Below, one piece after another: positions 37,160 through 50,194 of a stretch of 64,000 nt of DNA. The notes beneath the pieces were generated by a model that did not search any database, was not told the DNA's origin, and saw only the letters and a program-made list of their open reading frames with translations. This DNA comes from Cavia porcellus (taxonomy: Eukaryota > Chordata > Mammalia > Rodentia > Caviidae). Made by a program: the position numbers and the translations under genes. The first letter of the stretch is position 1. Each line of letters starts with the position of its first letter. Where the stretch lies: NCBI RefSeq assembly GCF_034190915.1, contig NW_026947638.1, positions 397,001-461,000 on the forward strand, given 5' to 3'.

Positions 37160-38614
37160 TGGACCGCAAAATTTTTTAAACAATATGAGTATTAAACAAT
37201 ATGAGTACAAAGCACCAAGAAACTTTTCTTTAAATTAGATTAAAAGAATATTATAACAGAAGAAAGAGGGGGAGAAACAGAAGAAAAAAGTTTTAAGTTC
37301 ATTTCCAAAATTCATTATTATTTACAAACCATAGTACCATATCTGAAATATAAACACGTACTTCAAAATAACAGTAACAATTGACTAAAACTAAATTTCT
37401 CTCCTTCCCCCACTATAACTACAGTTCTTTTACTATTCACAATATTTTTTTTTAAATAAGCCAAGGTCAAGCTTGTCATATTAAGTATTTCTTGGATAGC
37501 TAGTTGGTAGTCATATGGTAAGGTTTTAAAGAAAAAAAAATCTCAATATAGAAACACATTTCATAGAAAAAGTTTAGAGATGTTTAAACAGTATCAATTA
37601 TATATCTGAATGCAGTACGGTATCAATTATATATCTGTTTAATAAAACTCATCTCAAAATGTGAATTGGAATATAAAAATCATCACTTTTGACTATAACA
37701 AGATTATGTGAATTTGACATACTGTGTTTTCAAAACACGATTGCAAAAGGAATTACTATAACTGTTTGAGCATTATTGTGTTATATTTGTTAAACTCTTC
37801 TTAGGAACACAATTGTCTTCCCATGAGGAAGAGTTAATGGTTAATTACCTTGTATGAAGAAGAGTTTGTTTCATGATGATTGCATGGTTATTTCATGCGA
37901 GCTAGAAACAACTGCAGTTTAAAGAAATATGCAACTTTTTTATTTTCTACCAGTGTTTATATATCTACTGACATGTGACACTTTCAAAATGATAAGCCAG
38001 TCAATGAACCAGATGCAATATCCATGTAGATTTATCTGCATTTCTCTGTTTGAATCATACCAATATTCAAAAAAGCAATCATGTATCATTTGTCACAGCT
38101 ATATTGTTCAGAATTGTTTTGTATTCTTTCAGACCATTGTTTTTCTTGATAGATGTGGTCCGAATTCAATTAAGAAATGATTAAAATTTTTATTAAGTAA
38201 ATGATATATATGACACAAATCTAATCTACAATTTCATTTACAGTAGAAATAACAGTATCCATACATCTGCGTATAAAATGCTGAAAAGAGGAAAGCCTAA
38301 GCCTGCAATTAATTTCTTTGAAGAAACAAAAGAATAATTATAATGTTTAATACTCAGCATGTTTCAAGGCTTGAGAAAACCCTAAGTATATTATTTTGGT
38401 AGAAGAGTAAATTAATCCATTTATAGAAGTGATTAGCATGCTCTGAGGTCAAGATAAGAGAAAGGAATACAAGGAATGTTGATCCTCAGGCATGTCAAAA
38501 CATCAGATTAAAAGATTAGGTTCGTAGTTGAAACAATCCAAATTGCCTAAGCCTTTTTGGTTAATATAAAATTTAGAGACATACTGAGGACAATAATATA
38601 TACATATAAATAAG

Positions 38615-38656
<42 letters not shown>

Positions 38657-41504
38657 TTTTATATGTTTCAGTATCTAAGCAGCTAACTTTCAAAATTCCG
38701 TGAAATAATGTATTGTTAATTTGAGGCTCTTTGGTTTCAGAAGATACAAAACGAAGAGGAGACACTCTTTGTTTATCTCAGAAATTTTTACACGTGTTAC
38801 TTTTGGAAGAAAACACCTAAAATAATTCTGCGTATTTTATTTTAGTATATGAAAACTTAAAAATCTTGCACAAAAATGATGCAGCTTGAAATTACATAAG
38901 GCATATTACTCCTGATTCTATTGTGATAATTATATATTATTGCTGTCATATGATATATTAGAGTAAAAGAAAAAGTATATGGATATATGCATAATGCACC
39001 TATCATGTTTATAAAACATTTGTGTGAAGTTAAGTGAAAACATCCTTTTCAGTACTTTTCTAATTCAGTAACTATTTACCAAGCAAGATTTTCATGTACA
39101 TTTATGCCACATACTATGCAGAAGTTACAAATATTATTTGCGTTTAGCTCTGATATCTCAGAGGTTTTATCATATTGCAGCGCACAGACACATGGATTGT
39201 ATTATTCGAATAGAAATGATTCTGTATAGTGCCATCATGAAATTCCAAATTATTAGAGAAGAAGAAAGGAATCAGACTCTTTCCTTCTAAGGCCTGAATC
39301 TCTATAGTTACTGCTTTTGTCTGAAGTAAACATGCTTTTGGCATAGGTTGGAGAAGCTACCCTCTGAAGGTTTGTCTATGAACTTTTACAAATGTTAAAT
39401 CCATGCTAAGGGCTATGCACAGTGTAGTTCAAACTTACATTTTTAGTGAAATTGACTTACATCAATGCATATCAGGTATCCTCAAAAAGTAATTTACCTA
39501 CAAATACAAAACTTTTCAAAATATATTTAAATTTATTTATGAGTAGCATGTTATTTAGTATCTCTTTCATGTACCAGGATGGCCAACTGTATCAAATAAC
39601 ATTCTTTTCTTTGAATAATAATATCATTAAAGAACATTTTCTAAATATCAATGGAGTATTTTCTAAATAGCAAAGAAGGAAGATATCTTTACAATTTTTT
39701 GTATAGTGAAAGATTTCTTATTATTTCCATTATAACAAGTTTCACAGGATTATTGCTATTAATTTCTATTCAACTATTCAAAATAGACAGCTAATCAAAA
39801 TATACCTTATATTTTATCTTGCATTTTTTCTACATTAAAATAATTTATACCTTATTTCATGAAAAGATAAGGTTAGATTTTTGAAGAACTCTTTGTTATG
39901 TCAAATACTTAAATGTTAAATTTATTAACTAATTATGTATTTGAATAAAATTATCATCTAAATATTCTAGTTATTGTGATACTGATAATGCAAGGTATTC
40001 TCTTTTGCTACACTAAATCTTTTATGATTTAAACATGCTAGATCTAGAGAAGGAATTCCGAATGCATCTTGTAAATTGGATTTCTTGAGTAAAATTCCTA
40101 CTTAAAATATTTTAATGTAGTTTATAACAGGTACCTGGTTGTATTTTGGCTCTCACTTCTATATTTTTTACATATTAAATTTATAAATAAAACTATGAAT
40201 CATGAGAGCCATTTTATTTTATATAAAGTGAACAACAAAAATACAATAAATCCTTGACATGTCCAGTGTGCCTTTGAAGTGAGGAGTTCTGTATCATTTT
40301 AATCATAGCATGTTTGCTTTTCTATGGCTATTAAAATGATTTTAAATATCATATTTATTAGACAACAAAAAATTTTGTGGGATTCACTTATACAAGTGCT
40401 CATTTGACAACTAGTATATGTTTTCTCATGTGCTTCCCTAAATTTGATACAGACACAATTAAAAACTTAAAACATTCAAAAACAAGAAACATTTCTTTTG
40501 CATCTCTACCAGGTATTAAAAAATGAGTTATTTAAATAAAAATTGCATTTAATTTTTTGCTCAAGTTTATCATCTCTGTAAGTCTTTTCATAAAATATAA
40601 TTTAATTCTTGGCCTATTCCAGCAACAAAAGTATCTAATTGTCTCTGTCAATCATTAAATACTTCTATTGAAAACATTTGAATCAATCTGTGAATGTAAC
40701 TTTACAAATTACTATATGTAAATAATGTATGTTACATCTTGTGCCGAAGCTGAATTTATATGAAAATGATACTTTGCTCCTCAGAGAACTACAGTAAAGT
40801 TAGTATACTTTAAAGTTAGTATGAGAAGAGTTTTAAAACTCTATTGAAATTTATAGTATTTGGAATTGAATTATGACATCATTGTTATTTTCACAGTTGA
40901 AAATAAAATTTCCTAAATTTATGCAATAAAACATAATTGCATGATTGACTTAGGCTGCTACTAATTTAAGGTCAATGTCTATTCTATATTTATTTGAGCC
41001 TAATTATTTATACTCTGCCTCAAAAATATAAAAATATAATATACATATTTAGAATTTTTTAGTGTTTCTGCCCAATTCTAAATAATGGAATGTTTCTTGC
41101 TCATTGAGATTTTGTTCAGTTTTCAAATAAATATCACTGTAGTATTTATCCCAAACAAATGCTATATGCTAAGTTGATCAAATAATATTTTCTGTTATGT
41201 TAGAAATACATCTGAAGCTCTGTTAAATAGAGTCACCACCTATTTCAGACACCTTATGAAGATTTAAGTGTTTCTAGCATGACTCAGAAGCTGACTTTTT
41301 AGTTTTAGATTTGTTAGTTTGTTTGTTTTAGTTTTAAATGATATACCCATGTTTAGTAGTAGCAGCTGCCTTAGATTACACTGTCACCACTTTTCAGTAT
41401 TTCCACCTTGATAGCAGGGAAAGAAATTAAACTATTTTAAAACTATCAAGAATACATTGATCACAAATGTATGTAGTACCACTTTCTACAAGAACAGCTA
41501 ATAA
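37160..41504. other. AT-rich DNA upstream of EPHA6
   Basis: No gene is recognised. The block includes an 18-bp direct repeat with a 29-bp period (GTATCAATTATATATCTG at 37591 and 37620) and a (TA)n microsatellite at 38620-38653. No SINE or L1 was recognised in these 4.3 kb, which is noteworthy for this window. Confidence 0.4.
38620..38653. repeat. (TA)n microsatellite
   Basis: An uninterrupted TA run follows a TGTG start. Confidence 0.96.
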
Positions 41505-41668
41505 TTTGGTTTTTGGTACTGGTGAATCAATCCAGCGCCTTTCCACTAAGTTACAAATTACCACCCTACTCTGTTTCTGAGTTGCCCAGGCTGGGCTGGA
41601 GCTTTCTACCTCCTGCCTCAGCCTCACAGCTCATTGAAATTACATGCATGAACCATCACACCCAGCTC
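41505..41668 (-). mobile_element. B1+ID dimeric SINE, antisense
   Basis: In the plus direction the ID part comes first (TTTGGTACTGGTGAATCAATC, CCTTTCCACTAAGTTAC). It is followed by the reversed 7SL part (GAGTTGCCCAGGCTGGGCTGG, CTCCTGCCTCAGCCTCACAGC, CATCACACCCAGCTC). Confidence 0.85.
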
Positions 41669-42270
41669 AATACAGCTAAATTTTAATATAGAAAATCCAT
41701 GACACAAAAATATTTAGCACAGCTGTGTTTATAGAGAACAAAAATAAAGCTCACTTCCTATGATAAGTCTGTTATTATGTGTATACACTGCCTTCAAAAC
41801 TAGCCTGATACAATGTGCTTTTTGCATATTACACTGAGTTGATTAAAAGACAAGAAAAGTATTCACTGTGGTAGAAACTCAACAGTCTTTACAATCTTTA
41901 AATATTATTTTAATTATGAAAGACTTACCTAACATGACTAATTTTGAGCACTACCCATTTTTAAAATGCCTCAAGAGCCACTATAGTCCCTGGTCAGCAC
42001 ATTATGTCTACCTCACTGCCCCATGTCCACAAAATTACAGAGAAAGGAAAGACTCAGTAATAGTATATCGATTAGAAAATCAACTTCCTCTTGGGAGATT
42101 TGTAAGGAAGTAGAAAGATTTTTTTTATTTAGTTGCTAAATTTGTCTTAATTTATTTGTCATTGTTGTCCTTTCACTTTTTTGACTCTTTGATTTACATA
42201 AGAAAACATTGTGAGGTTCACAGATATTTTAAAATAAATGAGGGCCAGAGAATCTGTTCACTATGGTTTC

Positions 42271-42327
<57 letters not shown>

Positions 42328-42479
42328 TGTGTGTGTGTTCATGTGTGTGTGTATAGTCCTCATTTTTGTTACTTGATGGTTTCTTTCCATAGCTTTAATT
42401 TGTTGTAAGCAAAATGAAATCTAATAAACAACATTAAATCTAATAAAATTCATCTAAAGAAATCTTCAAAGGATAATAA
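41669..42479. other. Unassigned DNA with a compound microsatellite
   Basis: No gene is recognised. It contains the (AT)n(GT)n microsatellite at 42270-42352. Confidence 0.4.
42270..42352. repeat. Compound (AT)n(GT)n microsatellite
   Basis: The AT run (42270-42291) passes into a GT run to 42352 with two small interruptions. Confidence 0.96.
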
Positions 42480-42775
42480 CAGTATTAATTTTATATTGAT
42501 TGCAATTACATAGTATTTACTGTAACAGACACTGTTCCAAATACAAATATAATTTCCGGTACAAATTATAAATACTAATAACCAATATGAACTCATTTGA
42601 TCCTTGAACAACATTCTGAAATATTTGCTATTATTATCTCCATTTAATAGATTAGAAAGTCGAAGCATAAAACTTGCCCACATTTTCCCAGAGTTGTTAG
42701 TAAAGCAGGGAAGTTAGAGTCCGAAGTGTGGCTCCAGGAGCCCTGCCTTTTATTGCTGTGCTACCTACTTTTTCC
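42480..42775 (+). repeat. MIR, nearly full length
   Basis: ATAGTATTTACTGTAACAGAC, CTGTTCCAAATAC, ATGAACTCATTTGATCCTTG, CAACATTCTGAAATATTTGC, TATTATTATCTCCATTTAATAG, AAAACTTGCCCACATTTTCCC and TGTGGCTCCAGGAGCCCTGCC follow the MIR consensus in order. Confidence 0.85.
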
Positions 42776-44075
42776 ATGAATGCTCACCTGAGTTTATATA
42801 AACATGCACATATCTGTGTATTCATCTGAATGATTTATTGGCTCCATAAAATTAAGCTCAAATCATGAATTTTCATTGAAACCCTTCCTAGTTGTGACTA
42901 AGTGCCCATATCACCTCATTCTTCTTTCCCATTCTAATATTTACACATTTAGGACTCTTGCAGGATACACTATTTTCCCATAAAGTGTTACTCTGAAATG
43001 GCAGCTGTCACCAAAAGTATGAGCTCATCCTTATTCAGCTATCCTGTTTTATCCAGCATATGGATATTTTTCAAAGCACTGGATACTTGTGATGAATGAA
43101 ACATACAAAAGCTTACTCTCATAGAACTTACAGGGTTAACGTGTGTTTATCAAGTGACTTACACTGCTCTAAGTGGAGCATCATGCTAGCTCACGTGTTA
43201 TTCACAGTCATGTAGTTAGGTATTCTTTTTGTGCCTATTTTACCACTGACAAAGACAAAGTGTACAGGTTACATATTAATATTAGGCAGTGCATTAGTCT
43301 TTAAAATTCAGAATGCATTGCCTACTATTTGTAATATTAACTAGGAAGTAATCAGAAGAAACTGTAGATTTGGGTGATAATTTTGGTGTGAAATGTACTG
43401 ATTCCACCTAGAATGATGACAGAAATGGAGAGGTAGATAAATTTCCAGTGCATTTTGCTGATAGAAAGGATAGGACTTCATAATGATTTGGGTAATGGTG
43501 GGTCATACTATGTATCCCTAATTATACAGATAACAATTTACATTTTCAAAAATGTACTCAAACCACAAATTACTGATGAAGATTTTGAAAAAAAAAATCT
43601 ATCTTTTAAAAAATATCTTTCAGTAGAGAAAATCGTTTTGTCCATTTTCAAATCAGAATTCTGGAATTCCGTTCCAATTTTTTACTAAAAATCAGATCAG
43701 ACTATTCAACCTCTTTAACTTTAAAACTACCAATATATTCTTTATTCTGAACCATGCATAATAAAGTTGACATCTCTAGAAAGAGTTACAATACAGTTTT
43801 AATTTTCATAAAAATTTAAAAAAATAACTCTCTTACACAAAGTAGTCACATAAGCATCATCAAACTGTTCTCCACATATTATTGCATTTATTTTAACCTA
43901 TCACTAACTCTCTTACAGAAAGAATTATACTTTCCAAGACCTCATCAGTTTGTAATGTATTTATTAATGAGGTAAGTACTAAGTAATTTCCATTCAGTAC
44001 ACTGAAGACAGTAGTGAAAATAGGATATACAAAGTTTTGAGAAAAGTATAGCAAGAACAATATGAAAACATATTG
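42776..44075. other. Mostly unassigned DNA
   Basis: Apart from the MIR relic at 43140-43330, nothing is recognised. Confidence 0.4.
43140..43330 (+). repeat. MIR relic
   Basis: GACTTACACTGCTCTAAGTGG, ACGTGTTATTCACAGTCATG, TAGTTAGGTATTC and the TTTACCACTGACAAAGACAAAG sequence resemble the MIR core region. Confidence 0.6.
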
Positions 44076-44633
44076 TGTTGGAGACCACTATGAAGTGGCT
44101 CTGAACAGGATTTAAATTTTACTAACTAGCTTTCTATGTTTTTCTGTGAGTCGGTCCTAGGCCTAGGCCCCTTGCCTGGCAAGGGAGCCAATTCACAGTA
44201 AGTGAATCTCTGTGAATCACTGGTCATGGCTGAGGCCTGTAGTGGCCTGTGAGGCCAGAGATACCTCAAAGGGCAAGATAAGTCGACAGCTGTGGACACT
44301 TGGAGCCAACCCCAATTAACTAGGTAGAGACTACAGCTGCAAAGATTATGCCTATAGTATCACTTCTACCATGTCTTCATGATAAGACAGTGCTACTAAA
44401 TTGACTTGATTCATGATGTGGAAATGTCCGTGAAGTGACTCCCAAGACCCTGCTCACTGCCTGAACTTTCCTCAGACTCTCTGCCTATTGTCCTTGGTCC
44501 TAATATAAGCGGACTGATTCAGAGAATCCTTTGTCTTAACCTTCGAAGTCTCAGCTTAATTAAAGGGTTTTGACCCTCCTGGAGCCCTAAAAATCAAACA
44601 ATTTGTCTCTTTTTATTTAACCTCCACTGTACA
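44076..44633 (+). mobile_element. Endogenous retrovirus LTR (558 bp)
   Basis: The segment starts TGTTGGAGACCACTATG and ends near ACTGTACA, keeping the TG...CA boundaries. It has a TATA box (TAATATAAGC, 44501-44510), a poly(A) signal (ATTAAA, 44559-44564) and a pyrimidine-rich U5-like end. The following TTTGGGAGATCAGGGAT is reminiscent of a gammaretrovirus-type primer-binding site, so some leader may remain to about 44740. No flanking duplication was found, and no viral gene is present. The exact 3' boundary is uncertain by a few bases. Confidence 0.7.
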
Positions 44634-45024
44634 CTAGTTTGGGAGATCAGGGATCTAGGTCAGAACCTGATGATATTGAAATGCTAAGGAACCTTCTTGG
44701 GTGAGGGCAAAGCCCTAAGTATGAAGGAAGAGTCGAGATCAATTATGCCCAAAAATAAAACTAGGTAGCTTCTTTCAGAATTTAATAAGAAGCTAGAGTT
44801 GGAAAAGGAAAAGCATTTACAAGCAGTTGTACATTTAAATTAATAAATGTTTAATAATTTGAATGCTATTATTTATTTTAAATTGACTCTACACTCACAA
44901 GGTTACATGAGAATCCATTGTATGAAAGTGTTCATGATGTGCATGTTCAAATTCATACCCTACACTGGAGAATGTTTCCTTCCCCAGAGACAAAAATTCA
45001 AGGGCCAAAGCATGATGACACTGG

Positions 45025-45205
45025 TTTGTTATCCCAAGTCTCTGGGAATCTAGGCAAGAGGTTCACAAATTCAACTCTAGCTTGGATAGCTGAGTGACTT
45101 ATGAGACTGTCTCAAAACAAGAAATAAAATATATATGCAAAAACTGGGGATGTAGCTTAGTGAAAAGAGCCTGGATTCAACCCACAGTGGGAATAACTTT
45201 TAAAG
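45025..45205 (+). mobile_element. Old B1+ID dimeric SINE
   Basis: The decayed 7SL part (TTATCCCAAGTCTCTGGGAAT, TAGCTTGGATAGCTGAG, GAGACTGTCTCAAAAC) is followed by an ID-type unit (ACTGGGGATGTAGCTTAGTG, GATTCAACCC). Confidence 0.65.
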
Positions 45206-47309
45206 AACATAAGGAAGTCAAAATCAACTTATTTAGATGAAATCTCAGGAGTCATAAATTAATCACAATGGTTATTATGTTGCTTATTTTGTTCAGTCTT
45301 GCAAAAATCTATTCATATTTCTCTTACACTAATGGCCTGATTCTCTTAGTACTGTTAATTGTGCACTGTTGTTGCTTACTATGAGGAAAGAGATAAATCA
45401 TACATCATCAGTTGAACATAAATTTCAGACAGAGAAGTCCTGAGTGAAGCTGTCTCTCTAATATTGAGTGGCTGATTTCCATCATTTTCATGGAAAGTTG
45501 TTATAATTTCTTTTTTTTTAAATGGAATTTCTTCTATTATCCCAGTAGTTTACTATTGAAACCTTTTGTCACCATCCAAATTATATCATGCCCTATGGGA
45601 CAACAATAAATTATTCTAGATGATAACTGTCTCACATGTATTAGAGATATCAATTTGTATCCGAGTTGATGTAGGAAATGTAAAATGGGTCTTGATAAGT
45701 ACTTGACAACACAGTTGAAGTTATGTTACCTATGTACTGCTTTTCAGAATTACAACCACATGGGTCTGACATTATCTTAGGGAGAAGTAGGACACTATTT
45801 CTCAGGTTGTAATTGACAGCAGTGGAAGCTTTAGTAGCTAGCCAAAATGATCTTAAAGTTATCACTTTCTGGGGATTCACTCAACTGTTTTGCAAAATGA
45901 AATTTTGCTGGTTTGCTGAAGTCATTTGATACTATAGTATTTTGAGTTTCATAATGCGCAGCAAGCCTGTATTAATATTATACTAATAAAATAGCACAAT
46001 CAAGTGTTAACTAAATAGCCTAGTAAATTTTAATTGCAATAGTAATTTACATTTTAGAGTAGGTAAATTTGTTGTTGTTTAATAGATATTAGCATGAAGT
46101 GAAAATATTCACAGATATGTAACACTGCATGTGTCTTGAAGATACCTCAGAGAATTTTAACAGTACTGCTTGTGAAAAAACATTTTATTATAGAGAGGCA
46201 TGTGGTTATTAAGAATAACTGATAAGACTCTAGGACTAAAATAATTCAAAACCATAACATATTGTCATTTTTATCAATGTTTGGAAAATGAAAGTATTCA
46301 TATGGACAGTAGATATTACAAGATAACTGAGCAAAGGAACCATAAATATGTCTGAGGGTATTACTACTTGCTGGAGAACTGTGTGCAATATGATGGGATT
46401 ATTCTTAAAAGATCTTTGAAACCAAAACTGTGATAAAACAACCCAAATATTCATTATATTATTTCTAACTTTATATCAGAGAAAGCATTCAAATAAACTT
46501 AGTAGAATGTGGTAATATAAATATATGAAAAATAATCTCATCTATCTGTTTTTAATATGTGTAATATATATATATATATTTGCTTAAATTTTTCAGGGAA
46601 ATTTTACATCCACTAATAATTATCTTGCTAATCATTTTTTAATTTAAAATGATTGATCAAAAATGAAAGCAATAAAATAGTTTAAAATATAAGGACAAAG
46701 AAAGCACACATTACTGAATTGATTTCCACTCCTCTTTTTGTATAAAAGCAAAGATACTAAAATTCATTGAAACTAAACAATATATAATAGCTTAATTTAT
46801 AAAATATAAAGGGTAAATTCAATTTCACTTGATTCTGTAGAAAGAAACTTGTGACTATCAGTGCTTGTAAGTCATAATTTTATTTACTTAAACATGTAAA
46901 AAATGAATATTTTGGTTTGATGATTCCCGTGTGAACTATATCCTTGCAGTGTGAGATGAGTTTCCAGATGTGTGACAACACTGGTAGACCTCTTTTGGTA
47001 CACAGTGTAGCAAGTCAACTGTTTCCTCTTGTAATAATAAGCTCTTACTTTCAATATAAAGTGGAGTTTGAATCCTCATTCCCTTGAATCTAGACTGGTG
47101 TTGGTACTTTACCTACTAGAATGTAGTAGAAGTGATTATCTAGGACTCTAGTGGTCTTTTACTTTCTGCTTAGGCTTCTGGGGACACTTTGGATTCTGCT
47201 TCCTGGAACAAGGTCATTGTATACTATAAGAAGCCCAACACATATGTGAAAGTTACTGTTGTTGGTGGGTTTACAGCCCAACTGAATTCAGAACTAACAG
47301 CATCCAAGA
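45206..47309. other. Unassigned AT-rich DNA
   Basis: No gene or clear repeat is recognised. Confidence 0.4.
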
Positions 47310-47816
47310 TTTAGCTATTATGAACTATGCTATTATAAACATGAGCATACTTTCAACAGATAAGGAAAATATAATATTTATAGATAATGGAGTCCTGCTT
47401 TGCTATAAAAAAGGATAAATGGCTGTACCTCAAGTCCACAATCTTAAGTGAAATACATTATGCACACAAATTTAAATATCACTTGACTATACTTGTGTGA
47501 GAAATCTGAAGAGTAAAGAACAGAGGAGACATATTAAGCAGTAGGAAAACTTGTTCATTTGGGAAGGAGAATACAACATAGGGGGAGTAGAAGGGAAGGA
47601 TAGAAAAAGTGATTTAAGGGAAAAAAAAGAATTGAAAGAAAAACTTGGAAATAGAGCTTTTGTAACTGTGGAGAGAAAATGAAGAGGGAGAGGAGAGGAG
47701 AGCAAGCCTCCAAAAAATTAAGATGTGCTAAATACATGTACACATCCCCCACGATGAATGTAGTCATTATGTACTGTAAGCATACACTAATAAAAATATG
47801 ACAAAAGAAAAAAGTA
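47310..47816 (+). mobile_element. Old L1 3' end with a short inverted 5' piece
   Basis: 47365-47816 runs in the sense direction (ATAATGGAGTCCTGCTTTGC, a CTTAAGTGAAATACATTATGC stretch, a purine-rich region and a final TACACTAATAAAAATATGAC with AATAAA). The 47310-47360 segment (AGCTATTATGAACTATGC and following) is antisense L1. This is the layout expected from twin priming. Confidence 0.6.
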
Positions 47817-49371
47817 CTAACAGCATTGACTGCAGGCAAGGTGAGTGAGCCATTTTGGTTGCTTTGTTGATCTGTTAGAAGTTTCCAGCTCCAGACACAT
47901 GACAGATCCTGAGAACAAATTGCTAGTGAACCCCAATCATTCCGGTAGAACCCTAAATAACAAACTTAGTTTATTAAATTGAAAGATAAGATTTTGTTAT
48001 GAATTACTATATTTTGGTACTTTGTCTCATGAAAGAACAGTTAGTAATGAGTATTGCCTGATATTCAAGGCCATGTGATTTTTTTTCAAACTAACAAAAT
48101 GATAACTTGAAATAATCTTTTTGATTAAATACATGTGACATAGCAAGTTCAACACTAGTCAACTGTAAGCAGATTCTATTTCTTTTCTAACTGTTCACAT
48201 CACAGACAAACACACAAATGTGTATGTCTTCAATTTGTGTGTATTTTAAATAAGAAAATAAACTTGTATTTGTTACCAAATAGTTTCTTCTCTTAAATCA
48301 AGTAACAGTACTGGCATAGATATTAGGATTGCTGGATTAGTGGTCTTAAAATATGGGTTTGCTTTAGGAAACATAGAAAAAGAGATAAAAGTACATCTCA
48401 TTGTTTTGGAGTGTCTAAACCAATAGACTTGTTTATGCTTTACAGTTTAAAACACATCTATGACTTATGACTCTGAAGCAAAATACATGCTTTGATGCAT
48501 TTTAAAATATTTTATTTTTATTCCTATGTTCATTTATAGCAGAAAAATACCAATTATATTTTCATTTTAAGGTAAGGTTTTCACAATGTCCTGTATTTCT
48601 ACTTCTCTTTTCTTTTGATTTCTTTCTCTATTTCTCTTTCTTATTTGTCAACATATCTTTCTATTTTATTTTTAGATAGATAACATAAGTATGTCAGGTG
48701 CCCGAGTTTCTAATGTAAATTATGCAAGAAACTAGATGTGTAATCCTGGTCATATCATTTGTAATCTGAGGCCTAAATTAATTTGTACAAAACTTCAGGG
48801 GAATAAAACAGATTATCTTCTTAGCCTCAGTGCTTTTATAACACACAATTTCAAAACATGTAAAACAAGGCAATTACAAGGTAGACCGCAGGAACTAATT
48901 TGGAGAAGAGGTAAAAATGTTCCATTCTGATAGTATGAATTACTCACTGAAATGATTTAAAGTCAGAATTAAAAGGCAAATTACTTTAGACAATCTAGTT
49001 CTCATAATACAATAAAAGAAAGCATATAATTTCTCTATGGAAATAAACTTCCATCTCTTCACAGACTTCATGGAGAATTAACATCATATCAGTATGTATA
49101 AAGGATATTAAATAAGATCAGTGAAAATATATTCAGTTACAATAATAAAAGAGAGCCTTCCCTACACTCCCTTAGGACCACAAATACACTATAACTCATG
49201 AATATACCAATTGCCATGTTTATATATTTTTAAATATGTGTGTCGATTAGTCAAATGAAACTGAAACTTCTTAGTGTTGCTGACTATGAACTTTTAAAAT
49301 ATTACTAGCTCTTACAAAGTGTATGAAGTATTATATTGGCACTCAATTAATATTTATAAAAGTCTGAGGTA
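47817..49371. other. Unassigned AT-rich DNA
   Basis: No gene or repeat family is recognised. Confidence 0.4.
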
Positions 49372-49381
49372 CAGAATCCAT

Positions 49382-50184
49382 ATTTTTTTTGTTTTAAAGA
49401 GGATAAAAACAAGGAAAATAAATCAGAATAAAACCAATGAAACAAACCAGTGTAAGTGATATAGGGCTTCAAAACAATGCAAAATCAATAATAGTTATCA
49501 TGATGCCTATTGCTCCCCTCAAAATAGCTGCAGATACCATCAGACATTGTGAAAATCAAACAAAACAGAACAGAATAGAACCAACAAAAACAAAACAAGG
49601 AATGCAATAAAGGACTTCAAAACAACACAATAGTAAATCCAAATTGGCTACATAATATTCCTGCTGTCTTTGATATAGTTTTCTTGCCACCAGATATAAC
49701 AAACTCAAACAAAACAGGAAAAACTCCTATCCAGCAAAACAATGAAAATGATACAGAACTTTAAAACAAGACAATAGGGAATTAACAATTGCTACCACCC
49801 TCAGAAGGAGATCCGCCCTGGATGCCACACTGTGTATCACCATCCTCTGAATAGATGATCAGACCACTGACCCTGTACCTTCAAGGTCCATGTGACACTA
49901 AAACATCCTGAGCATCAAATTACATTTCACCTCAATAACTATCATGGCAGCCTTTATTGCTTTGGATCAGCTGGTCACTTGGCAGTGGCAGAGAGGGAGG
50001 GATTGGCTCTTCTTGTTTGCCAATCCACGTCAGAAGGGACTTGGGTCTGCCTGTCCCCAAATCAGTGGTGGCTTGTGCGTGGCACTAGGTCTCAAGGAGG
50101 GCTTGCTTCCTGATGAGGCTTTGTTCTCTCCCTCCACAGTCCATGAATGGTGCTGACTCACAGTGAAAGTCTTGGGTCTGGCTC
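49382..50184 (-). mobile_element. ORF-less, L1-derived non-autonomous retroposon, copy B (803 bp)
   Basis: It is flanked by a 10-bp direct repeat (CAGAATCCAT at 49372-49381 and 50185-50194). On the minus strand it ends in a run of eight A. The minus-strand order matches copy A: GTGAGTCAGCACCAT, a CAGCTGATCCAAAGCAATAA stretch, ATGATAGTTATTGAGGTGAAA, GGATCTCCTTCTGAGGG, AATTCCCTATTGTC, then L1 3' UTR-like modules, and TTTATTCTG...CTCTTTAAAAC at the end. Both copies therefore share start region, internal joins and 3' terminus. The short open frames at 49892-50156 on the plus strand are meaningless. Confidence 0.78.
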
Positions 50185-50194
50185 CAGAATCCAT

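Noticed and set aside
36169..37210. Long open frames in the CpG island on both strands (up to 262 codons).
   Set aside because: They arise from low stop-codon frequency in GC-rich DNA. They overlap each other in several frames, are rich in Arg/Pro/Gly/Ala and show no family features. The real coding exon here is the EPHA6 exon.
44634..44745. Possible primer-binding site and retroviral leader after the LTR.
   Set aside because: The match is partial and no viral gene follows. I mention it in the LTR entry but do not call a provirus.
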